A stretch of DNA of 64,000 bases from Ichthyophis bannanicus (GCA_033557465.1 CM066036.1:720577828-720641827); one strand, 5' to 3'. Shown: positions 22,125-34,530, numbered from the stretch's first letter. The notes: a model not told the origin generated them from the letters alone. Program-made: numbers and translations.

Positions 22125-22654
22125 TAGTGGCCGCCTACTGAAGAAAGGGAGAAGTGTCTTTCGCAACAGACTGGCTAATCTATTGAGGGACACTTTAAAC
22201 TAGAATTCTCGGGGATGGGAGAACAAAGTTTCCAGGTAAGTAAAGGCACTTAGGTAAGTAAAACATTAAAAAATAGCATAGAAAAAGGGTAAAAAGGACA
22301 ACATCCGGAGCTGCATGTATTAATGTCAATACTATGTGAAATAAGATTCAAGATTTAGGAGCTTTAATGGAAGAGGCTGACTTAGATATAGTGGCAGTTA
22401 AAGAGACGTGATACACAGTAAACAATAACTGGGATGTAATTATACTAGGCTATAATCTATTCAGGAAAGACAGGGTTGGAAGAAAGGGAGAAGGAATGGT
22501 GCTATATGTAAAAAATACTAAAGCAACAGAACTGCAAGGTTTACAAGGGAAGGAAGAGGCACTCTGGGTTAGCCTGTAAAGAGGGAATGACAATCTATTT
22601 ACATTGGTATGATATACAAATATTCCTCACAGGCAGAAGAAATAGATAGAGATT

Positions 22655-23095
22655 GAATTACATAAGAACATAAAATAAGCCATACTAGGTCAGACCAAAG
22701 GTCAAGCCCAGTATCCTGTTTCCAACAGTGGCCAATACAGGTCACAAGTACCTGCCAGGTTCCCAAAAGGTAGACAGATTTCAAGTTGCTTATCCTGGAG
22801 TAAGCAGTGGATTTCTCCAGTCCATTTGTGGACTTTTCCTCCAAGTACTTGTGCAACAGTTTTTACTACATCCTCTGGCAACTAATTCCAAAGTTTGATT
22901 GCACACTGAATGAAAAAATATTTTCTCATATTAATCTTAAATGGGCTATTTTGTATCTTCATTGAGTGTCTTCTAGTCTTTCTACTTTTTGAAAGCATAA
23001 ACAATTGATCAGTTTTTAGTGTATCTGTATCAATACAGCTGCTATTACTGCAGACTAATGAGTCTCACCAGCATTTATTCAGCATGTCAGTGATA
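22655..23095 (-). mobile_element. CR1 3' fragment nested in the long CR1
   Basis: Minus-strand CR1 3' untranslated block ('cataagaacataaaataagcc' then 'cagtatcctgtttccaacag') followed by the antisense of the C-terminal coding region. It interrupts the plus-strand endonuclease of the host CR1. The same 3' block is at 28985-29080, 31780-31890, 38130 and 51085. Confidence 0.85.
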
Positions 23096-23544
23096 TAAAT
23101 ACTACCCAAACAGTACCCCACAATGTGGCGAGGGGGGGGGGGACCAGGCTAGGAGAGGGCCCATTTAGCCCAGCGATCTCTAAAAGGACATTCAGAATAT
23201 TGCTATGAAAGGGGACGTACTTTTGTAGCAAATCTCAATTTGACAGATGTTGATTGGGATACCCCTGCTGAGGTATCATCAAGAAGTAAGGAGATCCTGG
23301 GTTCTTCACAAGAAGAACTGTCCCGACAGCTGGTAACAGAACCTATGCGGAAAAGGATGATACTGGACTTGGTGTTTACAAATGGGGAGAATGTTTCTGA
23401 TGTTGTAGTGGGTGATCATCTGGCATAGAGTGAAAACAGTTGGATACAGGTGGAGATGGTTCATTCAAAAGCAAGGGTGCTAGACCTAAGGAAAATTTAC
23501 TTTGCAAAAATGAGGGAATACTTTAAGGAGTCATAATCTCAACC

Positions 23545-23898
23545 ACAGGATACAATACACCTGCTTCACAATTGTTCCTGCCCTTCCGGGCCCTCGCCAT
23601 TGTCCTATCCCCCATTTTGATCCTTACCTTTCCGCCCCCCCCCCCTAATTCGCTAACCTACCTAGTCTTTTAGATGACTCGGTACATCTTTCTTGTATAT
23701 AGCTCATTTTGTATTTAACACACCTTGTACATAGTTATATTGCAACATTCCCTACGAGACCACATTGTATAAAGTCCCATTGCAATATCCACCCCCTGTA
23801 TGCCCCCCTCGTTTTATGTAACACATTTAGTTGTATTGTGAACCACTTTGATTTAAGGATAAAGCGGTATAGAAATCCTTTTAAATACATAAATAAAT
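23545..23898 (+). mobile_element. LINE 3' tail (L2-like), nested in the long CR1
   Basis: T/C-rich sequence ending 'ttgtgaaccactttgattta', 'aagcggtatagaaat' and (AAATAC/AAAT)n. This is a LINE 3' end without coding sequence. A relative is at 36290-36480. Confidence 0.75.
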
Positions 23899-25017
23899 AA
23901 GCTGGATGGAATCATCTGGGGGAGGTAGAACAAATGTAGGGAAAATGAAAGGAGATATTTTATGGACAACAAAGCATTTTGTATGGAAAGTAAATAAAAC
24001 AAGAGGAAAAAAAAGCCACTATGGTTTTCAAAAGTAGTTGAAAAGGTAAGGAAAAATAGGGTAGCTTTCATAAACTATAAGAAATTACAGAAAGAGAAAG
24101 GTAAACATTAATATCTGGAGAACCTAAGGGAAGCTTGTAAAATAATCAGGAAAGCAAAGATGCAAAAGGAAGAAAAAAACAGCCTATACAGTAAAACATG
24201 GGTACTAGCCCTTTTTTTAAAGATTTTGTTAGTAACAGAAGAAAGTGCAAAGGTGACATTGTGAGACTTCAGGCTGAAGAGAAGAACAATGTAGAGGCTG
24301 ATGTTGATAAAGTGGAATTGCTTAACAAATATTTCTGTTCCATTTTTTGCAGATGAAGGTCTGGGAATGGGGACCTCAGAAAACAAACACAAATAGAAAC
24401 AGAAGTGAGGTAGAACTCAAACTATTTTCAGAAGGCTGTGTTCATGAGGAGCTAATGATGGGGCCAGACAGGATTCATCTGAGGGTATTGAAAGAACTTA
24501 GGGAAGTGCTAGCAGCTCCGCTGGCTGACCTTTTCAACGCTTCTTTAGAGTCAAGTGATGCTGGAGGAACGGCGATGAGTGAATGTGGCTCCTTTCCATG
24601 AAAACAGAAGTAAGGAAATGGTTGGTAACTACGGACCGGTTTGTCTCACTTCTGTGGTGAGTAAATTAATTGAAACACTGCTAATGCTGAGGATGGTGTG
24701 GTTTATGGAATCCAAGAGATTACAGGATCCAAAACAGCATGCCTTTATTAGAGATAGATCTTAGCAGATGAATCTGGTTTTCTTTGACCAGATGGCCAGA
24801 GAATTGGCTTAAGGGAGAGAACTAGATGCAGTACTTAGATTTCAACAAGATCTTTGACACCATTCTACATCAGTGTCTTATAAACTATGTACCCTTGGGA
24901 TGGACCTTAAAGTGACTGACTGGGTAAGAAACTGGTTGAGTGAGAGGCACCGGGGGGGGGGGGGGGGAGGAGAGGGGGTAGTAGTAAATGAGGTGGTGTG
25001 CTGCAGAGATTGGTCCT

Positions 25018-25090
25018 TTTTTTTGTATACAATTTTTATTGAGCAGATAAGTAAGAAATTACAAAGGGAAACGGTAACATAACCAGAGAA
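25018..25090 (-). mobile_element. L1-like 3' end (part 1)
   Basis: A T run followed by 'gtatacaatttttattgag' is the antisense of an L1 3' end with poly(A), inserted in the CR1. It continues at 25727 after a nested L2. Confidence 0.65.
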
Positions 25091-25091
25091 G

Positions 25092-25726
25092 TTTCATAAT
25101 GAAGAAAAATCTAAGTGACCACATCACACCAGTACTAATTCAATTACACTGGCTACCCATAACAGCTCGCACAAAATACAAAATACTAACAACCACCTTC
25201 AAACTCATCCACAACTTAGCACCTTCCTTCCTCAACAACCTAGTAAGATTGCAACCTCCTACCCGAAACAGAAGAACCCACAATTCCAACATCCTTCACA
25301 CTCCAACAGATATAAGATCTGCCAAAGCTAACACAAGCCACAGGGCTTTCTCATATGCGGCGCCAACACTGTGGAACCAACTCCCATCAGAACTACGAGC
25401 TAGCAATGACCTTCTAGACTTCAGAAAGAAACTCAAAACGCACATTTTCCAATCACATTTCAACCTGAACTAAACCCACAGATGGAGCAGCCCCTGACCA
25501 CTCTGTCCAAGAAGATTATCCTGTATATATGTATTTATGTATATATGTAAATGAACTCCCCCATAGCTAAGAAGTGTTAACTCTGTATGATGTGCTTTTC
25601 TGACAATCTGTATGTAAACAAAATTTGTACCTGCCTTGATTCGGCAGTTTCACAATAGTAATCCTACCCGCTTCTGATCGCTGGAAGGAGCGGGCTACAA
25701 ATGCTTGCTAAATAAAAAATAAAATA
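25092..25726 (+). mobile_element. 5'-truncated L2 LINE, ORF2 C-terminus and 3' tail
   Basis: A clean frame at 25099-25473 reads DHITPVLIQLHWLPITART, KYKILTTTFKLIHNLAPSFL, RAFSYAAPTLWNQLPSELR and FRKKLKTHIFQSHF, the L2 C-terminal domain. It is followed by a 3' region with the hairpin-like 'cgcttctgatcgctggaagg' and an A-rich (AAAAT)n tail. The intact C-terminal frame suggests a fairly young insertion, here inside an L1 3' region. Confidence 0.9.
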
Positions 25727-27390
25727 AAAATAATATACAACATACTCCTGAGAGCGAACATGTCTTCTAAGCAAGCAAGAAGGAGCATAAACAAAACAAT
25801 AACAGTCAAAAACCTTATAGGCTAAGGGCCAAACAATAATGTTCATATAGAATCCTTTCACACAATGGTCTTAGGGTCTATAAAAGACCCGTCTCCCCCC
25901 TCGACCAATTCCCCTCCTCCTCCCTTCTCTCTACTTCGCCCGCTCTCCTTTCCCCCAACCCCCCCCCCCAACTGTGCCCCTCCCCTCCTCCCTTCCCTGT
26001 TTGGCTCACTAATCAAGTGGGAAGAATAAGAAAATAATAAAATTAATAGGAGAAAAGCAAGCAAAATGTTCCTAAAGGCTAAGGACCGAGGGGGACCTCA
26101 TGGTGTCTCCCTTTAGTCCCATATGATCCAAAGAGCCTGGAACACTTGGGGCACATGGAGCACATGAAGCACATAGAGCACACCATAAGCTGAGGCATAA
26201 CACCCAGAGTGAGATCAAGAGAAGAGAGACGGGGTATACCAATTATGGAAGCTGGGCCAGCAACACCATGGGGGTTGAGATCATGGTAGTCAAGAAAAAG
26301 CTCAGGCAGGCACTTGCTCTGGCCTGCTAGGAATCAAGCCCTTAATTGTAGGAATCCAGACCATAAGTTCACCACTATCACAGGTTTGCCTCGAAGATAT
26401 GCTGTAAGCTTTTCCAAGTGATAGACATCCTAGACCTTAACCATCTACTCCATAGGTGAGGGTGGCCCAGTCCTTTTCCAGTATCATGCATTGACACAAC
26501 GGGCCTCCAGAAGCAAACAATTAGAAAGTCGGCATGGTCCTTCTGGGAGAAGATTGGGAGATAAGTATCCCAGCACACATGATTTGATCGAGAAGGAAAC
26601 TGCAAAGATCTGAGTAATTTGATTGTGCACCTGGGACCTGAACTATTGCAATTTTGGGCAGGACCAACACATATGTTCAAAGTCTTCTCTCCTCTCACAC
26701 TGCCACCAGCACATCAATCCTCCCCCTTCTAAAAAGGTGATCGATATCTAAAAAGGTAATTGACATATGCATAAGAATGAGGAGCTGTGTATTTACTAAC
26801 ATAAGGAAAGTGAACAGGAGTGAGAGTATCAGTATACCTTTTCCCAAAAGTCCTCCAATTTGTCCCCAAAGTCACAACCCAGTCTATGGGAGAGGACTCA
26901 TGTGGGGGTCGGAGGGTCCAAAGCAAACGTGTGCGGCATAGCAACACAAAAAAGTTATGGGGAATTTGTATGGGGAGCTGTGTGAATATAAATATTAGTT
27001 CAGGGAGGAGGAGCATCTTGACTGCATTGATGCGACCAACCCATGTGATGGAGGCAGATCTCCAAGACCCTATGCCCTTGAGTCCATCTAAGAGCGCTCC
27101 ATAATTTAACATGTAAAGACGGGAAAGATCCTGATGCATGCAGTAAGTAAGGGCAGAAACACCTGAAAATAAGGTGGTAACAGACAAATAGACAATAAAG
27201 AAGTCATATAGAGGAGTGCAGGTGTCAAGACACAGAAGCATCCTCTTCAATTCAGCCCGCCCCCTATAAATCATGTCCTGCACTGAAGTCCACCCCTTGA
27301 ACACCCCCAACCAATAAAGCTCAACCAACACCTCTCCCCCTGAACCCCCAATTATGTGACCCATTAATCAATGTAAAACCAGCCCCCAAC
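25727..27390 (-). mobile_element. L1/Tx1-like LINE (part 2), 5'-truncated
   Basis: Minus-strand L1-type retrotransposon. The C-rich stretch 25890-26000 and what follows to about 26370 is 3' untranslated. Coding sequence lies upstream of that. The 5' end is lost near 27390. Confidence 0.8.
26378..27364 (-). pseudogene. L1-like ORF2 C-terminal remnant
   Basis: The frame at 26729-27364 (minus) contains ASITWVGRINAVKMLLLPEL then IFTQLPIQIPHNFF, the hallmark L1 segment downstream of the reverse transcriptase. Closer to the 3' end, in another frame, is a cysteine/histidine stretch, CWWQCERREDFEHMCWSCPK, matching the zinc-knuckle-like CW..C...H..W.CP end of L1 ORF2. Frame breaks separate the two. 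No endonuclease or catalytic domain remains. Confidence 0.8.
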
Positions 27391-27394
27391 TCAA

Positions 27395-27614
27395 GGAACA
27401 AAATCTTTATCATTGTTAGATGGACATCTAATACCAAGACCAGCAAGCTGTAGATCCATTAGACAAGCTTCTAAAATCCCACCATCCAGCCCCCATCACT
27501 CTTGGGAATAGACAAGACAGTACAGGCGGGCAACAGAACACAAAGGCACCCAGCGGACCCAGCACAGATCCCTGGGGTACTCCACTATTCCTCTGGAAAA
27601 TGTGGTATAGAAAT
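27395..27614. mobile_element. Composite LINE scrap
   Basis: On the minus strand, 27545-27590 encodes NSGVPQGSVLGPL, a reverse-transcriptase motif, while the plus strand at 27590-27614 shows a LINE tail, 'gtggtatagaaattttaaat' then (AAAT)n. Two different scraps abut, and the order of events is not clear. Confidence 0.5.
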
Positions 27615-29080
27615 TTTAAATAAATAAATTTGACACCAATTTTTAAAAAGGGTTTCAAGGGTGATCTGGGAAACTACATACTGGTGAATCTGATGTCAGT
27701 ACAGGGAAACATGGTAGAAACCATTATAAAGAACAAAATTATTGAACATGTAGATAGTCATGGCTTAATGGGAGACATCCAACATGGCTTTAGCCAAGGA
27801 AGGTCTTGTCTTATTAATCTGTTATGTTTTTCTGAAGGTGTGAATAAACAGGTAGACAAAGGTGAGTCGGTTGATATAGTGTATCTGGATTTTCAGAAAG
27901 CTTTTGGCAAGGTCCTTCATGAAAGACTCTTGGCAAAATTAGAAAGTCATGGTATAGCAGGCAGTGTAATACTGTGTATTAGAAGCTGGATAAAAGATAG
28001 AAAGCAGAGCGTAGGACTAAATGGCCAATTTTCCCAATGGAGAAAGTTGAATAGTGGAGTACCCCAGGGATCTGTGCTAGGTCCGCTGCTTTTTAACATA
28101 TTCATAAATGATATGGAAATAAGACTAACGAGTGAGGTAATCAAAATTGCAGATGACACAAAATTATTCAAAACTGTTAAAGAACAAGAGGACTGTGAAA
28201 AATTGCAAGAGGACCTTGATAAATTGGAAGACTGGGTATCCAAATGGCATTTGAAATTTATGGTTACACAATGCAAGGTTCCATATTAGGAACCACCAAC
28301 CAGGAAAAAGATTTAGGCATCATCATGGATAACACATTCAAATCCTCCATCCAGTGTACAGTAGTGGCCAAGAAAGCAAATAAAATACTAGGAATCATAA
28401 AGAAAGTAATGGAGAATAAAACAAACGATATTATAATGCCTCTATTGTTCCATGGTGTGCTCGCACCTTGAATATTGTGTGCAATTGTGGTCACCTTATC
28501 TTAAAAAGGATATAGCATTTTTAGAAAAGGTACAGAGAAGAGCCACCAAAATGATAAAGGGGATGGAAAGATACCCCTATTAAGAGAGGCTAAAACGGTT
28601 AGGGCTCGTCAATGTGGAAAAGTGACGGCTGAGGGGAAATATGATAGAGGTCTATAAATTAATGAATGGAGTGAAACGGGTAAACATAGATTGATTGTTT
28701 ACACCATCAAAATTTAGAAAGTCTAGGGGACATGCAATGAAGCTACAGTGTAACCTATTTAAGACTAATAAGAGAAAATATTTTTTCACTGTAGTCGAAC
28801 TCTGGAATTCATTACTGGAGGATGTAGCAAAAGGTGTTAGTGTAGCTGGGCTTAAAAAAGGTTTGGACAAGTTCCTGGGAGAAAGGTCCATAAACCATTA
28901 TTAAAGGGGACCTGGGAAATCTACTGCTTGCCCCAATTACAAACATTGTAGAACCTGTGTCTTTTTGTGAAACTGTTAGGTACTTGTGACCTAGATTGGC
29001 CACTGTTGAAAACAGAATACTGGGCTTTAAGGACCTTGGTCTGACTGAGTAACGCATATCATCTGTTCATATGTTCTTAT
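27615..29080 (+). mobile_element. CR1 LINE, 5'-truncated, with 3' end
   Basis: From the start of the reverse transcriptase to the 3' end, which closes with 'gtgacctagattggccactg', 'acagaatactgggctttaag' and 'catatgttcttatg'. This is the most complete reverse transcriptase in the window and can serve as the reference for the other CR1 scraps. Confidence 0.9.
27630..28471 (+). pseudogene. CR1 reverse transcriptase
   Basis: A 219-codon frame (27630-28289) opens with PIFKKGFKGDLGNY. It shows IVYLDFQKAFGKVLHERL (block A aspartate), [19 protein letters not shown] (template-grip block) and IADDTKLFK (the catalytic aspartate pair, with I-A in place of the usual Y/F-A). After a short frame break near 28270 the next frame reads EKDLGIIMDNTFKSS and AKKANKILGIIKK, typical of CR1 after the palm. 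The C-terminal 'thumb' region with KYFFTVVELWNSLLEDVAK is at 28764-28825. It is 5'-truncated and frame-broken, so inactive. Confidence 0.85.
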
Positions 29081-29164
29081 GAGGCTCAGACGTTCAGGAG
29101 ATCTTGGACAAGGCTGCTTCATATAGGTCTTATCTGACATAGCTAGCTCAAGCACACTCAGTAA

Positions 29165-29850
29165 ACACTGAGGGCCTGATTCAGTCTTGGATGTCCCAGC
29201 CCTCTGTGTGCCCAGTCGGAATCAGATGCACAGAATTAACTGGGATTCTGATCCTGCAGGGCACGTCTAGTTCTGAAGGATCAGAATCGCTTCCAGGCCT
29301 GTATGTGCAGGCCTGGACCCCGATTCAGGTTTGCCTGCATGTGTATGGCTTGCCCGGATAATTCAGTCAGGGCTTATGAATGGAGCTGCAGCACCATGGC
29401 GTCCAGTTGCCATGGCACCGCGGCTCCATTCAAAAGCCACAATCCCGGCTGCTGGACCAAAAAGGTTAATTTCCTGCAGCCCAGCCTCCCAATCTTGCCT
29501 CCAAAGGCCAGGTTCGGGCTGTGGGGAATTTCCTTTGCCCTTTCCACCTTCTTGGAGCTCTGGGCCTGCCCAATCCACCCGACTAGGGGAACTTTTTCCA
29601 CCTCAGATGGGGAATAAGTTCCCTGTTCAGGCCGCCGGCCCCTAATGTACAGGGCTGACATTAGAATCAGCCCTGTACATCCGGGGCTGCCGACCGCCCA
29701 AGCCCACCCTAACTCCTCCCCCGCACTACCCCTTTCCTGCCCCCATCTAACCTTCCTGTACAATGTGCGAGGGAGTTAGTCGGGATTGACAGAGGGGCCG
29801 AATAGCGGAGATGGACATCCCAACAGCAATATCTTCCATCTCCTCTATTT
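29165..29850 (+). mobile_element. Non-autonomous DNA repeat, family 'GGCCTGATTCAG', second copy
   Basis: Starts 'gagggcctgattcagtcttg' and shares, in the opposite orientation, the main blocks of 2226-2860 (for example 'tgtacagggctgacattag' and 'ccatggcaccg'). It contains an inner inverted pair 'tgtacagggctgac' / 'cagccctgtaca'. Frames of about 104-129 codons overlap on both strands and look non-coding. Confidence 0.6.
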
Positions 29851-31029
29851 GCGCCTCAGAATGACCCTGTGATTATCCATGCTGATATGGTGTATATGCC
29901 ATGAGAATTGAAGGAACAAATCTCGAAAGGAGAAGCTGCCAGAGAAACAATGTAGTGGCGTACGTGGGGATTCCCCTTAGTTGGGAGGTTAAGGCCCTGA
30001 TGATCCCCTTCTAGACCCTCTGAGGCGATGGATTCTTACACACCAAGGACTGATGACAATGGAGAAACAGGCACTCTCAGTGGATTTCTTGTGAATTTTA
30101 AATCTTTTTTTTAAACAAAAAATTCTGTTCTATTTTTATCTCTGTTCCCTTTTTTCTTCCCCTTGTTCTCTCATGCACTTGCCGCAAACAACCACTTTCT
30201 CTCTCTCACCATGATTAAAAGAGATAACTAACCATTAGGATGCCAAAGAGATTAATATTGTGTGTCTGAGCCAGTAGATCCCACCCAAAGCAGGGATGAC
30301 AGGTGTTGGCAGGCCTCCGATGGAATAAGGACCGTTCTTCTTTTGGAAGGTCGGAGGTTCACCCCACACTACTTTTCAGCAGGATCTCTGTAGTGGCCAT
30401 CTTTATTCAAAGACAGCTGACTGTACCTCACAGCGCCCACATTGAGTGTTCATCCATCAAGGCAGTGTGTCAGCCAGATTATGAAAAAAAAAAAAGGCAG
30501 AGCCCAAAATTGCCACAGGCAGAAGAACGGCACGCTGGTCGCGCAGCACATGGCCTACCACGTGGCCCAGGCACACTCAGGCAGTGCAGCCGGTCAGGGG
30601 AGAAGACACTCCTGTAGACAGCATCAGCAATGGAGAGAGAACACGCTCAGGGCTTGACTGGATCCAGCATTCAGAGGAAGGCAACTGATGTGGGATTGCT
30701 GACAACAGCATGGAAAAAAACGGCAAGAATGATCGCTCCAGGCAAAAACTCTCAAGCAAGCCTCACATATGGTGGCAAATGCAGGCATTCAGGGCAGGCG
30801 TTTAGGGGCAGTGATCGTTTTATGGCGGGGTCGCCAATGCTTAGGGGAGCATTTCCTTGTTCAAAGCATATTTATGAAGCAAGTAGGATAGCGCTAGTAC
30901 CGTGGGCTGGATCAAAGTGCGTGGGAGCTCCTGTGCTAAATAACTATATTCGTTGCGCTCACCCCCTTAGCCAAGTCCTTTGGTCCTGTTTTTAACATTC
31001 TTGCAAACAATATTTTGGAAGGTCTCTGG
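29851..31029. other. Unclassified stretch
   Basis: No recognised domain. There is a T-rich part (30105-30180) and an A run at 30484-30495. Between 30303 and 30995 two overlapping frames (104 and 121 codons) have mixed composition (RAAHGLPRGPGTLRQCSRSG; FRGSDRFMAGSPMLRGAFPC) that could be a decayed transposon gene, but I cannot name it. Confidence 0.3.
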
Positions 31030-31900
31030 TGAAAGGATGCTTCAGAGATTTATACCAAAATCTGCAAAAGAGTAGATACAATGGAAGGTGTGGGTAACAT
31101 ATGATGGATCTAGCCAAGCTTGAAGAATGGCCGATAATTTAATACTAAAAAAATGCGAGGTCATGCATATGGGCTGCAAAAATCCAAGGGAGTGTACAGT
31201 ATAGAGGTAAAGAACTTCAATGTACAAAAGAATAGCCGGACCTGAAGCTAATCATATTGGATGATCTCAAAATGGCCAAATAGAAAAGGCAACAGCAAAA
31301 TCTAGAAAGATGCTTGAGGGGTGTATTGAGAGAGCAATGGACAGCAGGAAAAAGGAGGTAACAGTGTCTTTGAATAAGTCTCTTTTGAGACCTCATGTGG
31401 CGTATTGCTACAATTCTGGAGACCGTATCTTTAAAAGGATGTAAACAGGATGGAGTTGGTACAGAGATATGATAGAGGTCTATAAACTAATGAATGGAGT
31501 GGCGCGAGTAAACGTAGATTGATGGTTTACATCATCAGAATATAGAAAGCTACAGGGTAACCTATTTAAGACTAATAAGAGAAAATATTTTTTCACTCAA
31601 TGTGTAATCAAACTCTGGAATTTGTTACCAGAGGATGTAGTAAAAGCTGTTGGTGTAGCCGGGTTTAAAAAAAGATTTGGACAAGTTCCTGGAGGAAAGG
31701 TCCATAAACCATTATTTAAAGGGATCCAGGATATCACTGCTTGACCCAATACAAGCATTGTAGAACCTGTGTTTTTTGGGGAAACTGTTAGGCACTTATG
31801 ACCTACATTGGCCACTGTTGGAGACAGGATACTGGGCTTGATGGACCTTGGTCTGACCCAGTATGGCATATATATTCTTATGTTCTTAGGGATGCAATTG
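31030..31900 (+). mobile_element. CR1 LINE 3' fragment
   Basis: Encodes VMHMGCKNPREC, then SLLRPHVAYCYNSGDRIFK and EVYKLMNGVARVNVD, the post-reverse-transcriptase part of CR1, then KYFFTQCVIKLWNLLPEDVV. It ends in the CR1 3' block ('ttggccactgttggagacag' and 'ggtctgacccagtatggcat'). Confidence 0.8.
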
Positions 31901-31929
31901 AAATGAACAGTAGTCTTTATCATAAGATA

Positions 31930-32121
31930 TATGGGTATAGATTTAAAGATCTCAATATGTATACTTAGAGGAAAGGCGGGAGAGAGGTGACAGGATAGAA
32001 ATATTTAAGTACCTCTGTGCACAGGAGGTGGCCATATTTTAGTTGGAAGGGAGTTTTGGAACAAGAGATCATAGAATGAGAAGTAAAAGGAGATAGACTC
32101 CAAAGTAATCTGAAGAAATAT
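31930..32121 (+). mobile_element. CR1-like LINE fragment, left of the DIRS element
   Basis: A second CR1-type family, reading RGDRIEIFKYLCAQEV and further C-terminal codons. It stops at 'tctgaagaaata' and continues at 38001 with 'ttctttacaggaagagag', so the DIRS element sits precisely inside it. The same family appears inverted at 52855-53155. Confidence 0.75.
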
Positions 32122-32290
32122 ATCTCCAGGAACAAGCAGGAATGAGTCTTCACATATGGGTACGTCGGTACCAATGGAGTCTGCGCGGGAACGCTCCCCA
32201 GCATCCAATCAGAACGCTTTTGGGAGCATCCCACCATGCCTGCGTGCTGCCTTCCCACCTTTCCCAACTGCCTCTCCTCAGTTTTCATTT
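32122..32290 (+). repeat. DIRS left inverted terminal repeat
   Basis: Pairs with 37800-38000 on the opposite strand: 'gcgcgggaacgctccccagc' and 'gtgctgccttcccacctttc' have complements at 37900-37920 and 37835-37855. The outer edge ATCTCCAGGAACAAGC is copied, complemented, in the internal complementary region. Confidence 0.85.
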
Positions 32291-32510
32291 TTCCATGGAG
32301 CCGGCAGGACGTACTCCTGTCACCGCAGAAAATTCTTCCTTTATTTTTGTTTTTTCTTGTGGTCGCGTCTGCCTTCCCTCGACGCACTGGTACCGCCGGT
32401 GTTTTCTTCTTTCTTTCTCCTACAAATTTTTTTTTTTCCTTTGTAGGGAATTTTTCCCTGTTTAGTGCCTGACGTTTTTTTAGGCCTGCTAGGCCTCTTC
32501 ACTTTCCTTC

Positions 32511-34530
32511 ATGGAAACGCCAGCCACTATCCCTAAAACATGTTTCAACTGTGGAGGTACCAAATTAGTTTTAGACACCCATAACTGGTGCCTCCCATGT
32601 TTGGGTCCTAACCACTATCCGCTGGAGTGTCCCTCCTGCAGTAGTATTTCCAGAAGAAGTCTTCAGTATCGAGCTGAACTCGATACGCGGTTCCCATCAG
32701 TCCTGAGGGTACCAGCTACAACTTCTTTTTCACAGGATCAGGTAACCAAACAAAAGTCTGTAAAGACTAGCCAGTCCTCGGGTGGTAGATCCCATGTTCA
32801 GCTTCGAGATGCCTCTGGCCTTCCCCCCAAGGACAAATTGGCTTTAAAACCCCGGTGGGAGTCTTCGACCTCCAAAGCATTAACGGGGTTTCAGGTTGTT
32901 CCCAGGGTTTTTACCTCTACGAACAAACCTGAGCCATGCTCGGTGGTGGTATCCGCTTTGAGCGGTGCCGGTACCCCGGCATTGGCAATGGTGTTGGATG
33001 AAACATTCCACACCAATGATCGCAGTCCAGCGCTCTCGGTATCTTCGGTGCCGTTAGAGTCGCTACAGACCGATCTTCCAGTATCAGTATCGATCCCGGT
33101 ACCGGTTCTGGTATCCACGTTGGTACCCTCCAGGTGTGCTTCGATAGACTCGCTGCTTTCGATGCCGAGTCTAGAATCAATCTCTAGCCTGGACGATTGG
33201 GTACTGACTCATCTCGGTACTGACCTCGGACGGTGCCGAAGACATTGTCCCGGGGATCAAAGTCTGGCACTCTCGGTACCTTTGGTACCATTAGAGTCAC
33301 CTCAGACTGATCTTCCGATATCGGTACCAGCTGCGATACCACTGCCGGTACCGCTTTCTACGTTTGCATCAGTATTGGTGCCTTCCATGCTTACTTCCAC
33401 AAGCTCGCTTCCTTCGGTACTGAGTTTGGAATCCATCCCTGGCATGGATAGTATTCCACTGATTTGTCATGGCACCGGCCTCGAGCGGTACCGATGACTA
33501 TCCTTTCAGGACAATCCGATGCTCCACCCTTTCGGGTCTTGTACTCCAATGGATCGGGATCAATCCATTAGTGCCAAGACTATATCTTCAACAGATCTAA
33601 CCTTTACTCCTCATAAAAGAGGATCCCCTTCTGGGGAAATTTCTTTTCAAGCATTCCTGCTTGATATGGCAAGGTTACTTGCCATTTCTATACCTGATCA
33701 AGATCCTGTACCAGGGGATTCAGAACTTCTGCATATCCCTGAGAATCCAAATGAGGTCATCATGCTTCCTTTGCATCAAACCTTACAGGACCTTTTACTT
33801 AGAATGTGGGAAACTCCCTTAAAGGTATCCCCACCTTCAAGGGTCTCTGACTCTCTGTACAAGGTGCCCCCTTCTCCAGGTTTTCAAAAGACTCAACTTC
33901 CTCATCATTCTATTGTTGTGGAATCAGCAATGAGACGTGTTAAGAGTGCTAAAAGGCACTCTTCTTATCCGGCCGGTCGTGAGTCTAGAACTTTAGATGC
34001 CTTTGGATGTAAAAGCTTCCAGGCATCCATGTTTTCAACAAGAATTCGCATATATTTTCTATATGGGATTCTCTCTTGAAGAGGTCACCAACAGTTTACT
34101 GTTTTTGACTCCTTTTCTTCAAGATCTCAAAAGAGCAGACTACTCTTTACTGGTTAGTCATGTTCAAAATATCTCTAGGTTCCTTACTCATGCTACCCTG
34201 GACTGTTTTGAGTCTGTTAGCAAAACGTCTGCTATAGCCATAGGGGCACGACGCATGGCCTGGCTCCAAGCTTCGGACTTGGATAAATGGGTACAAGAAA
34301 GGCTGGGAAATACTCCTTGTACTGGGGAGAATCTCTTTAACAAAGAGACTTTACGCCAAGCTGCTCAGTTAACCACTGACACTATTGCTTTCAACGGATT
34401 GTCAACACCTTCCTCTATCCCATTCTCTACCCATCATACAGCTGTTTCCAAACAAGGGAAACATCAAACCAGGCTAAAGAAACCACAACCTCAACCGCTT
34501 CAGCAAACCCAGCAGCCGCAGGGTTGCTGA
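32511..34530 (+). pseudogene. DIRS gag-like gene, one stop and one frameshift
   Basis: Structural protein of a DIRS element. The start is the ATG at 32511 (METPATIPKTCFNCGG). A cysteine/histidine cluster follows at residues 11-45 (CFNCGG...WCLPCLGPNHYPLECPSC), typical of DIRS gag N-termini. Residues 150-330 are Ser/Pro/Val-rich low complexity with repeated PLES and PVSVP words. A TGA at 33495-33497 interrupts the frame. The same frame continues to about 34079, with a frameshift between 33997 and 34079. The last part holds IAIGARRMAWLQASDLDKWV followed by QERLGNTPCTGENLFNKE, the conserved DIRS gag C-terminal signature. It ends at a TGA at 34528-34530 in a Gln-rich tail. Two lesions make it non-functional. 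Confidence 0.8.

Larger units (their letters stand above)
22125..25017 (+). mobile_element. CR1 LINE, long copy with two nested inserts
   Basis: A long CR1 on the plus strand, with its parts in order. A 5' region reads NRLANLLRDTLN (22160-22200). Endonuclease pieces are EADLDIVAVKET and YNLFRKDRVGRKGEG (22370-22480). After a nested CR1 tail, endonuclease resumes with DVDWDTPAEV...MILDLVFTNGENVSDVVV (23240-23420). After a second insert the linker follows, and then the start of the reverse transcriptase (MGPDRIHLRVLKELREV, about 24460). It is cut at 25017 in the 'gtgctgcagagattggtcc' catalytic region by an L1. Stops and shifts throughout show it is dead. Confidence 0.85.

Noticed and set aside
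32511..33497. 328-codon frame as a host gene
   Set aside because: The cysteine cluster, the downstream CTGENLF signature and the flanking inverted repeats identify it as DIRS gag.
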